A stretch of 64,000 nucleotides of DNA from Microlunatus kandeliicorticis (GTDB lineage: Bacteria; Actinomycetota; Actinomycetes; Propionibacteriales; Propionibacteriaceae), in assembly GCF_014137855.1 (NCBI RefSeq), contig NZ_JACGWT010000001.1:124001-188000 (forward strand), in the 5' to 3' direction. The position numbers and the translations under genes were made by a program. Shown one piece after another: positions 52,607 through 59,762 of this stretch. The notes below the pieces were generated by a model. The model worked only from the letters and a program-made list of their open reading frames with translations. It was not told where the DNA came from and did not search any database. Position 1 is the stretch's first letter. Every line of letters begins with the position of its first letter.

Positions 52607-53793
52607 GCACCACCCTGCGGCTGCCGGGCCCGGACGGCCGGCCCGAGACCCACAGCCTCGGCGCCCCGGGCGACTGGACCCGGCCGACCGCCCCGATCAG
52701 CTCCCGGGTGGTGTTCGCCGCCGCGCACGTGGTGCCGCAGCCGCTGGCCGCCAACGTCCCCGGTGCGCCGGCGGAGATCGACTGGGACACCACCCTCGGG
52801 CTCCGGCACGAGCTGTGGGGCTGGGGTCTCGGGGTGGCCGACGCGATGGACACCGCGCAGCGCGGGATGGGCCTCGACTGGGCCGCGACCACCGAGCTGA
52901 TCAAGCGCTCGGCGGCCGAGGCCGCCTCGGTCGGCGGCCGGGTGGCCTGCGGCGCGGGCACCGACCACCTCGACCTCACCGGGCTCGCTCCCGGCCCGCG
53001 CGGCCTGCAGACGGTGATCGACGCCTACCGCGACCAGCTCGACGTGGTCGCCGGGTCCGGCGCGCAGGTGATCATGATGGCCTCGCGCGCGCTGGCCGCG
53101 GTGGCCACCGGTCCGGACGACTACGCGCACGTCTACGGCACCCTGCTCGACGAGGTCGACGCGCCGGTGATCCTGCACTGGCTCGGCCCGATGTTCGACC
53201 CGGCGCTGGCCGGCTACTGGGGCAGCGACGACCTCGCGACGGCCACCGACACGGTGCTGTCGATCATCGCCGACCACGCCGACAAGGTCGACGGGATCAA
53301 GATCAGCCTGCTCGACGCCGACCACGAGCGCGACGTCCGGGCCCGGCTGGCGGCCGTCCCCGGCGCCCCGCGGCTCTACACCGGCGACGACTTCAACTAT
53401 CCCGAGCTGCTCGACGACGACGCCGACGGCCGGCACTCCGACGCCCTGCTCGGGGTGTTCGCGGCGATCTTCCCGGCCGCCTCGACCGCCCTGCAGGCCT
53501 GGGACGCCGGTGACGGCGCCCGCGCCCGGTCGATCATGGACGACACCCGCGAGCTCGGCCGGACCCTGTTCGAGGCGCCGACCTTCTACTACAAGACCGG
53601 GATCGCCTTCCTGTCCTGGCTCAACGGGCGCCAGCCGGGCTTCGCCATGGTCGGCGGGCTGCACGCCGGACGCTCGGTGCCGCACCTGGCCCGGGTGTTC
53701 CGGCTGGCCGACGCCGCCGGGCTGCTGCTCGACCCCGAGCTCGCGGCGGACCGGATGCGGCAGTACCTGCGCGTCCAGGGCGTTCCCGCGTGA
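52603..53793 (+). CDS. DUF993-family protein (DapA-like TIM barrel)
   Basis: 396 residues, coupled to the oxidoreductase and to the next gene (GTGA overlaps on both sides). The length and the pattern GLRHELWGWGLGVADAMD, VACGAGTDHLDLTG, HWLGPMFDPALAGYWGSDD, KISLLDADHERDVRARLA and LYTGDDFNYPELL fit DUF993, a distant relative of class I aldolases such as DHDPS. A Lys for Schiff-base chemistry is in DGIKISLLD. Its role in sugar-acid cleavage is inferred from position. Confidence 0.78.
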   Translation: MSTTLRLPGPDGRPETHSLGAPGDWTRPTAPISSRVVFAAAHVVPQPLAANVPGAPAEIDWDTTLGLRHELWGWGLGVADAMDTAQRGMGLDWAATTELIKRSAAEAASVGGRVACGAGTDHLDLTGLAPGPRGLQTVIDAYRDQLDVVAGSGAQVIMMASRALAAVATGPDDYAHVYGTLLDEVDAPVILHWLGPMFDPALAGYWGSDDLATATDTVLSIIADHADKVDGIKISLLDADHERDVRARLAAVPGAPRLYTGDDFNYPELLDDDADGRHSDALLGVFAAIFPAASTALQAWDAGDGARARSIMDDTRELGRTLFEAPTFYYKTGIAFLSWLNGRQPGFAMVGGLHAGRSVPHLARVFRLADAAGLLLDPELAADRMRQYLRVQGVPA

Positions 53794-54629
53794 CCGGTCC
53801 CGACCGGCTGTCGCTCAACACCGCGACGATCAAGCACGCCGACCTGCCCACCGCGGTCGAGCTGGCCGCGGGCGCGGGGCTCGGCTGGGTCGGCCTGTGG
53901 CGCGACCGGGTGGCCGAGGTCGGGCTGGAGGTGGCGGCGAAGACGGTCGCCGAGGCCGGGCTGCGGGTCAGCTCGCTGTGCCGCGGCGGGTTCCTGACCG
54001 CGGCCGACGAGGACGGGCGACGGTCGGCGCTGGAGGACAACCGGCGGGCGATCGAGGAGGCCGCGGCCCTCGGCACCGGTGAGCTGATCATGGTCGTCGG
54101 CGGGTTGCCGACCGGCAGCCGCGACCTGGTCGGCGCCCGGCAGCGGGTGGCCGACCGGCTCGCCGAGCTCGCGCCGTACGCCGCCGAGCACCGGGTCCGG
54201 CTGGTGCTCGAGGCGCTGCACCCGATGTACGCCGCCGACCGGGCGGTGATCTCGACCCTCGGTCAGGCGCTCGACCTGGCCGCGCCGTTCGACCCGGCTG
54301 TGGTGGGCGTGGTGGTCGACACCTTCCACGTCTGGTGGGATCCCGAGCTGCCGCAGCAGGTCGCCCGGGCCGGTCGCGAGGGACGGGTCGCCTCCTACCA
54401 GGTCTGCGACTTCAACCTGCCGATCGCCGCCGACGCGTTGCTCTCGCGCGGGATGATGGGCGACGGCGTGATCGACTTCGCCGCGGTCAGCCGGATGGTC
54501 GCGGCCACCGGCTACGCCGGACCGGTCGAGGTCGAGATCTTCAATGCCGACGTCTGGGCGGCGCCTCCCGGCGAGGTCGTCCGGACGATGTGCGACCGTT
54601 GGGTCGACCTGGTGGCGCCCTGGATCTGA
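53790..54629 (+). CDS. sugar phosphate isomerase/epimerase (xylose-isomerase-like TIM barrel)
   Basis: 279 residues, start GTG 53790. AP-endonuclease-2-type barrel: LSLNTATIKHADLPTAVELA, VSSLCRGGFLTAADEDG, LVLEALHPMYAADRAV (metal Glu), VVVDTFHVWWDPEL (metal Asp/His) and GPVEVEIFNADVW (metal Glu near the end). It isomerises or epimerises a carbohydrate intermediate of the operon. The next gene is 46 bases away. Confidence 0.85.
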   Translation: MTGPDRLSLNTATIKHADLPTAVELAAGAGLGWVGLWRDRVAEVGLEVAAKTVAEAGLRVSSLCRGGFLTAADEDGRRSALEDNRRAIEEAAALGTGELIMVVGGLPTGSRDLVGARQRVADRLAELAPYAAEHRVRLVLEALHPMYAADRAVISTLGQALDLAAPFDPAVVGVVVDTFHVWWDPELPQQVARAGREGRVASYQVCDFNLPIAADALLSRGMMGDGVIDFAAVSRMVAATGYAGPVEVEIFNADVWAAPPGEVVRTMCDRWVDLVAPWI

Positions 54630-54675
54630 GGCGCTCCCGCCGCGTCGCCCGGGTGCCCCGGGCGAGAGGAGTCCC

Positions 54676-55611
54676 GTGTCCGACACCCCCGACCCGACCA
54701 CCGGTGCGCGTCCGGCCCGTCGTGTGCTCGTCACCGGCGCGTCCGGTCGGATCGGCACCGGGGTGGTCCGGTCGCTGACCGATGCCGGTGACACCGTGGT
54801 CGCGCTCGACCGCGCCGGCACGCCCGATCCGTCCGGGCCGTCCGGCGGCGAGCGCCTCGACGGCGTCGAGCGCATCGAGGGCGACGCCACCGACCGCGCC
54901 GTGGTCGTCCGGGCCCTCGACGGGGTGGACGCGGTGGTGCACCTGGCGGCCATCCCGCACCCGTCGCTCGACACCCCGTTCGCGGTCTACGCCCAGAACG
55001 TCGTCGGCACCTGGGCGGTGCTGACCGCCGCCGTCGAGGCCGGGATCCGCCGGGTGGTCGCGGCCTCGAGCATCAACGCGCTGGGCATCCCGTTCAACCC
55101 GCACCGGCCGCTGCCGCCCTACTTCCCCCTCGACGAGGACGTCCCGCCCGATCTGGCCGACGCCTACTCGCTGTCCAAGCGGTCCGGCGAGCTCGCCGCC
55201 GAGACGGCCGCCCGCGCCTGGGGGCTGTCGGTGGTGTCGTTCCGGTTCCCGCTGACCGCCGACGCCGACGCGCTCCGGCACGCCTCGGCCCGCACCACCG
55301 AGGCCCCGGAGACCGCGGTCCGCGAGGGCTGGTCCTACCTCGACGTCCGCGACGCCGGGGCGGCCTGCCGGGCCGCGCTGGAGTCCACCCACCCCGACCT
55401 CGACGGCCGGGCGGTGGCGCTGCACCTCGGAGCCGAGGACACCCTGATCGACGCGCCCACCGCAGCGCTGCTCGACCGCTGGGCCCCGGACGTGCCGCGC
55501 CGCCGGCCGCTGCCCGGGCGCGCGGCGCTGGTCGACACCGGGCGGGCGCGGCGACTGATCGGCTTCCGCCCGGTGCACTCCGTGCACTCCGAGCACACCG
55601 CCGATTTGTGA
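54676..55611 (+). CDS. NAD-dependent epimerase/dehydratase (uronate-dehydrogenase-like)
   Basis: 311 residues from GTG 54676 with GAGAGGAG upstream. The extended SDR motifs are VLVTGASGRIGTGVVR, VVHLAAIPHPSLDTPF, the catalytic AASSINALG, and AYSLSKRSGELAAE (YxxxK). The size and AAIPHP..SIN..G pattern resemble sugar or hexuronate dehydrogenases. In this operon it probably oxidises the substrate or a cyclised acid, generating NADH. The substrate is not determined. Confidence 0.82.
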   Translation: MSDTPDPTTGARPARRVLVTGASGRIGTGVVRSLTDAGDTVVALDRAGTPDPSGPSGGERLDGVERIEGDATDRAVVVRALDGVDAVVHLAAIPHPSLDTPFAVYAQNVVGTWAVLTAAVEAGIRRVVAASSINALGIPFNPHRPLPPYFPLDEDVPPDLADAYSLSKRSGELAAETAARAWGLSVVSFRFPLTADADALRHASARTTEAPETAVREGWSYLDVRDAGAACRAALESTHPDLDGRAVALHLGAEDTLIDAPTAALLDRWAPDVPRRRPLPGRAALVDTGRARRLIGFRPVHSVHSEHTADL

Positions 55612-55669
55612 GCCGACCCACCCGCTGAGTTGCCCACCGAAATCCTGGCCACTTCCGAGGAGGACACCG

Positions 55670-56992
55670 ATGTCCCTGCCCGCTGACGAATCGGTCGGCG
55701 CCCCCGCCGACGCGCCCACGGCCGAGGCCCCGAGCCGGCCCGCGACCTTCGACGACCCCTGGGCGGTCGCCGCGGACGTCCGGATCACCGGTGTCCGGGC
55801 GATCGCCACCGCTCCCGAGGGGATCGCCCTGGTGGTGGTCCGGGTCGACACCGACGTCGACGGGCTCTACGGGCTCGGCTGCGCGACCTACACCCAGCGC
55901 TGGCGGGCGGTGATCCCGTTCGTCGAGGAGCACCTGGCCCGGCTGGTGGTCGGGCGCTACCCCGGCGACATCGAGGACCTGACCCGGCTGGTGCGCTTCT
56001 CCGGCTACTGGCGCGAGGGGCCGGTGGAGAACAACGCGCTGTCCGGGCTGGACATGGCGCTGTGGGACATCGCGGGGAAGCGCGCTGGGCTGCCGGTCCA
56101 CGAGCTGCTCGGCGGCCGGGTCCGGGCCGCCGCCGACACCTACCTGCACGCCGGCGGCGCCACCGTCGAGGAGACTCTCGACCAGGCTGAGGCGCTGGTC
56201 GCCCGCGGCCAGCGGCACGTCCGGATCCAGACCGGGCAACCGGGCATCGGCGCCTACGGCGCGCCCGGGCTCGACGAGCCGCCGGACCGGCGGGTGCCCT
56301 ATCCGGCCGGCTGGGACGTCGAGCGGTACCTCGGCGACGTCCCGCGGCTGTTCGCCGCCGCCCGGGAGCGGTTCGGCGAGCGGATCGAGCTGCTGCACGA
56401 CGTCCACAACCGGCTGACGCCCAAGCAGGCGGTCTGGCTGGCCCGCGCGGTCGAGCCGTACCGGCCGTTCTTCCTCGAGGACGTGCTCGCGCCCGAGCAC
56501 TGGGACCGGCTGCCCGAGGTGCGCGCCGCCTCGCCGGTGCCGATCGCGGTCGGCGAGCTGGCCACCAGCCAGACCGACGCGGCCCGGCTGATCCTGGGCG
56601 GCGGGGTCGACCTGATCCGCTGCCACATCTCGGCGATCGGCGGGCTGACCCCGGCCAAGAAGCTCAGCGTGCTGGCCGAGTACACCGGCGTCCGGACCGC
56701 CTGGCACGCCCCGGGCGACACCTCACCGATCGCGGCCGCGGCCAACGTGGCGGTCGACGTCACCACCGCCGCCTTCGGGATCCAGGAGGGCCACGTCTAC
56801 CCCGAGGCCGTGCACGAGGTCTTCCCCGGCACCCTCGACATCGTCGACGGCTGGCTGACCCCGAACGAGGCGCCCGGCTGGGGCATCGACCTCGACGAGG
56901 CGGCGGCCGCGCGCTACCCGGCCGAGCTGTCCGGGCACGACGCCTGGGCGGCCGGGGTCCGCGGTCACGACGGCGGTCTGATCGCTCCCTGA
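55670..56992 (+). CDS. ManD/RspA-like enolase-superfamily dehydratase
   Basis: 440 residues from ATG 55670 with GAGGAGGAC upstream. Enolase-superfamily ligands in ManD spacing: Asp and His in LLHDVHNRL, Glu in FFLEDVLAPEHW, Glu in IAVGELATS, with RIQTG and TAWHAPGD carrying further catalytic residues, and the C-terminal NEAPGWGIDLDEAAA. The group dehydrates D-mannonate or similar acids. It closes the operon and its last 28 bases overlap the convergent sucrase/ferredoxin gene. Confidence 0.85.
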   Translation: MSLPADESVGAPADAPTAEAPSRPATFDDPWAVAADVRITGVRAIATAPEGIALVVVRVDTDVDGLYGLGCATYTQRWRAVIPFVEEHLARLVVGRYPGDIEDLTRLVRFSGYWREGPVENNALSGLDMALWDIAGKRAGLPVHELLGGRVRAAADTYLHAGGATVEETLDQAEALVARGQRHVRIQTGQPGIGAYGAPGLDEPPDRRVPYPAGWDVERYLGDVPRLFAAARERFGERIELLHDVHNRLTPKQAVWLARAVEPYRPFFLEDVLAPEHWDRLPEVRAASPVPIAVGELATSQTDAARLILGGGVDLIRCHISAIGGLTPAKKLSVLAEYTGVRTAWHAPGDTSPIAAAANVAVDVTTAAFGIQEGHVYPEAVHEVFPGTLDIVDGWLTPNEAPGWGIDLDEAAAARYPAELSGHDAWAAGVRGHDGGLIAP

Positions 56993-57969
56993 CCGACCAG
57001 CCCGGCCGGGCCGTCGATGTCCTCGACCCGGTAGAGCAGGCTCGAGGTCTCGCTGACCGCCCGGCAGGTCAGCCGGGCCTCCGGGGCGGCCGAGGCGCTC
57101 ATCTGCACCTCGATCCCGTCGTCACCGACCGCGAAGCTCACCTGCCAGCCGTTGAACCGGTCGCCGACGGTGCCGAGGTAGCGCAGCGTGTGGGCGTCGC
57201 GGCCGAGCCGGTCCAGCAGCACGGTCATCGCCGCCTGGGCGGGCGGCGGGTAGCCGGCGTACCCGCGCAGGTGGTCGGTCCGGACCCGGCCGGCCAGGTG
57301 GTCGGCCACCACGCCGGGTGCGGTCTCCGGGTCGAGCCGTCCGTAGTAGACGCCGTCGGGCAGCAGCACCACGTTGGGGGCGAACCGGTCGCCGCCGACG
57401 TGGCTCACCTCCCAGGTCTCCTCGGGCCAGTGCCGGGCCAGCTCGGCAGCCACCGGACGCCCGCGCAGCGCGCAGCAGACGTCCCGCGCGCCCTGGGTGC
57501 AGACCAGGATCAGCGGGCTCCCGGTGGCGCGCTCCGACGTCGGCTGCTCGAGCTCGCGGACCGCCGCCTCGAGGTCGGCCGGTTCGCGCCAGTGGCCCTG
57601 GACGGTGGCGGCCCCGCGGCGGGCGACCATCCAGCGCTTCTCGGCGGGCACCAGCGAACCGCGCCGACCGGGTCGCCGGATGGTCAGCAGCCGGGCTTCG
57701 GCGTGGTTCGCCGCGGCCCGCAGGTGGCGCTGGGTGGCCTCGTCGAGGTCGGAGCCGGCCAGCTCGTCGAGGCCCCAGGCACCCGGGTGCTCGACCAGCA
57801 GCCAGCGGGTGGCCGGCGGGGCGGTGCCGCTCAGCTGGTCGCCGCGCTCGCGGGCCGCGTCGGAGCAGCGCGCCGTGGTGCCGCGGGCCAGCCGCTCGAG
57901 CTCCGGCGTCGACGGGCTCTCCGGACCACCCGCGGCGCGGGAGGGGTCGACACCGGTCGTCGGGGGCAC
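56965..57969 (-). CDS. sucrase/ferredoxin-like family protein (thioredoxin-fold Fe-S)
   Basis: 334 residues from GTG 57969, 15 bases downstream of the JmjC gene. The C-terminal half has the family signature VCTQGARDVCCALRG and EVSHVGGDRFAPNVVLLPDG, where cysteines (CTQG, DVCC) suit a [2Fe-2S] site. The N-terminal half carries CSDAARERGDQLSGTAPPA. A thioredoxin-like ferredoxin could feed electrons to the adjacent iron oxygenase or a related partner. It overlaps the ManD stop by 28 bases. Confidence 0.82.
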   Translation of the reverse strand: MPPTTGVDPSRAAGGPESPSTPELERLARGTTARCSDAARERGDQLSGTAPPATRWLLVEHPGAWGLDELAGSDLDEATQRHLRAAANHAEARLLTIRRPGRRGSLVPAEKRWMVARRGAATVQGHWREPADLEAAVRELEQPTSERATGSPLILVCTQGARDVCCALRGRPVAAELARHWPEETWEVSHVGGDRFAPNVVLLPDGVYYGRLDPETAPGVVADHLAGRVRTDHLRGYAGYPPPAQAAMTVLLDRLGRDAHTLRYLGTVGDRFNGWQVSFAVGDDGIEVQMSASAAPEARLTCRAVSETSSLLYRVEDIDGPAGLVGQGAIRPPS

Positions 57970-57984
57970 CGCGCCGTCAGCCCG

Positions 57985-59238
57985 TCAGCCGCGGACCGCG
58001 ACCGCGGCGCGCAACAGCGTGCGGGCGAGCTCGACCCCGAGCTCGGCGACCGGCGTGGGCTCACCGGCCAGCAGGGGTTTGACCGCCGCCACCTGGGCGG
58101 GCTCGAGGGTGAGCCGTCCGGCCCGGCTGACCAGCACGGTGCCGTCGGGCTCGTCGACCAGCTCGGCCCGCAGGTGCGGACGCAGCACCAGCCGGTCCTC
58201 GGGCTCGAGGCCCGCCGCCGCCCGGAGCTGGGCCAGCGGACCGACCGGCGCGGCGCGCTGGGCGTCGCGGGCCTGCCGGCCGAGCGCCCGGGCCACCACG
58301 TGGTCGGGCACCGCCCGGACCGCGGCGACGAGCTTCTCGCGGATCAGGTCTATCGCGGGCCCGAGGTCGTCGGTGGCCCCGGCGTCGACACCGAACGGAA
58401 GCGAGCCGCGCGCCTCGACGTCGGTGGTCAGCGCCTCGAGCGCCGCGGCGCCGAGCTGCTCGGCGAGGTGGTAGCGGGTCCAGGCGTGGACGCCGATGGT
58501 CAGGTGGGTGCTGACCCCGCCGAGCGCCTTGGCCGCGTGCAGGTAGCCCCGCGGCAGGTACAGGCAGTCGCCAGGCCGGAGCACGGTGTGGATCAGCGGC
58601 TCGCGGGCCGCCTCGGCGCGGACGTCGGACCGCCGGTCGGTCCACGGCTGGGTGCGCAGCGGTGCGTCGAGGACGGGAGCGTGGATGGTCCACTCCTTCT
58701 CGCCGTCGATCTGCAGCACGAACACGTCGTGCACGTCGTAGTGGTCGTCGAACCCCTGGTTCTGCGGCGGGGTGACGTAGGCGTTGGCCTGGACGGGGTG
58801 GCCGAGCTCGGCGGCCAGCTGCTGGCAGAAGTCGAGGATCGGCGGCCAGACCCGGTGCAGCCCCTGCAGCACCATCGTGGCGCCGGAGGCGAAGAGCTCG
58901 GTCAGCTTGTCGTCGCTGACCTGGTCACCCACGGTGGCGCCGATCCCGCCGCCGGCGGTGAACGAGGCCACCGGGAGGGTCGAGCCGTCCTTGGCCACCC
59001 GGAGGAACGGGCTGCGCAGCCCACGGTCGGAGACCAGCTCGTCGACCGCGGCGGCGTCGAGCAGGTCGGTGAAGTCGCCGCCCAGCTCGGCGGCGGTGGA
59101 GAGCAGCGGCGCCCGGCCCCAGTGGGCGCCGGCGAACGCCTCGGCGCCCAGGGTGATCAGCCGGTCGAGAGCGGGCGTCGCGCCGGCCGGGTGCCCGGCG
59201 ACCGTGGGGTCGCCGGGCACACCTGCGTCGTTCGTCAT
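57985..59238 (-). CDS. JmjC/cupin-4 (RoxA/NO66-like) 2OG-Fe oxygenase
   Basis: 417 residues from ATG 59238. The core is FDDHYDVHDVFVLQIDGEKE followed by WTIH, with the HxD iron pair (His-Tyr-Asp) and the distal His in YLPRGYLHAAKAL, and Lys/Thr for 2-oxoglutarate nearby (THLTIGVHAWTRY). This is the ribosomal-oxygenase (YcfD/RoxA, MINA53, NO66) group; members hydroxylate Arg, His or related side chains of proteins. Its immediate upstream neighbour is a repeat peptide, a plausible substrate. A C-terminal winged-helix-like tail follows (GPLAQLRAAAGLEPEDRLVL). Confidence 0.85.
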   Translation of the reverse strand: MTNDAGVPGDPTVAGHPAGATPALDRLITLGAEAFAGAHWGRAPLLSTAAELGGDFTDLLDAAAVDELVSDRGLRSPFLRVAKDGSTLPVASFTAGGGIGATVGDQVSDDKLTELFASGATMVLQGLHRVWPPILDFCQQLAAELGHPVQANAYVTPPQNQGFDDHYDVHDVFVLQIDGEKEWTIHAPVLDAPLRTQPWTDRRSDVRAEAAREPLIHTVLRPGDCLYLPRGYLHAAKALGGVSTHLTIGVHAWTRYHLAEQLGAAALEALTTDVEARGSLPFGVDAGATDDLGPAIDLIREKLVAAVRAVPDHVVARALGRQARDAQRAAPVGPLAQLRAAAGLEPEDRLVLRPHLRAELVDEPDGTVLVSRAGRLTLEPAQVAAVKPLLAGEPTPVAELGVELARTLLRAAVAVRG

Positions 59239-59259
59239 GCGGTGGGTTCGGTCCGCGGC

Positions 59260-59538
59260 TCAGGCGCCGCCGTCGGCGCCGCCGTCAGCGCCGCCGTCCT
59301 GCTGACCGGGAACGCCGTCAGCGCCGCCGTCGGCCGGGCCCTCGGCCCCGCCGTCCGCACCGCCGTCAGCACCACCGTCAGCACCACCGTCGTGCTGGCC
59401 GGGGGTACCCGACGCACCACCGTCCGCGGGGCCCTCGGTGTGGGCGCCGCCGTCGGCACCGCCGTCCGCGCCGCCGTCGTGCTGTCCGGGAACGCCCTCG
59501 GCGCCGCCGTCGGCCGGACCCTCGGTCTCTTCGCTCAT
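59260..59538 (-). CDS. 92-aa Asp/Gly/Ala repeat peptide, candidate oxygenase substrate
   Basis: From ATG 59538 with GGAGGTG upstream. Beyond MSEE, the sequence is three imperfect repeats of EGPADGGAxGxPGQHDGG followed by two or three ADGG units: residues 5-33, 34-65 and 66-92. Thirteen DGG triplets occur, two of them after His (HDGG at 20-22 and 49-51) and one after Gln. No cysteine, Lys, Arg or aromatic residue is present, so it is highly acidic and disordered. It lies 21 bases upstream of the JmjC gene. I do not know this family; it may be a precursor peptide, a metal-binding peptide or an oxygenase substrate. Confidence 0.75.
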   Translation of the reverse strand: MSEETEGPADGGAEGVPGQHDGGADGGADGGAHTEGPADGGASGTPGQHDGGADGGADGGADGGAEGPADGGADGVPGQQDGGADGGADGGA

Positions 59539-59610
59539 CGCACACCTCCGTGTCTCCCGCGGGTCGGGCCCGCGAGCTCGGAACGGAGCCGGACGGCACC
59601 GTCACCCCGA

Positions 59611-59620
59611 GGTATATCAA
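59611..59620 (-). promoter_or_regulatory. extended -10 element before the repeat-peptide operon
   Basis: On the minus strand TTGATATACC (59620-59611) contains TG-A-TATACC, an extended -10 box. It is the only AT-rich patch in the 224-bp gap (59539-59762) between the regulator gene and the repeat-peptide gene, which otherwise holds no gene. The transcript would have a leader of about 65 bases. Confidence 0.35.
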
Positions 59621-59762
59621 CCCCGGGCAAGCACTCCGGTGCCGCCCTCGGCCCCCGACGACGGCCGCATCCGCGGCCGACCAGAGGCGCGAAGGAACGC
59701 GTTTGAGGCGGTGCCCGACGGGGTACACACACCCTCTGGCCGACGGCGCGGGCCACCGCCGG

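Noticed and set aside
59260-59538. Repeat peptide as a spurious low-complexity frame
   Set aside because: It has a good ribosome site, lies 21 bases from the next gene in the same direction, and the three repeats keep a 28-32-residue order rather than random codons.
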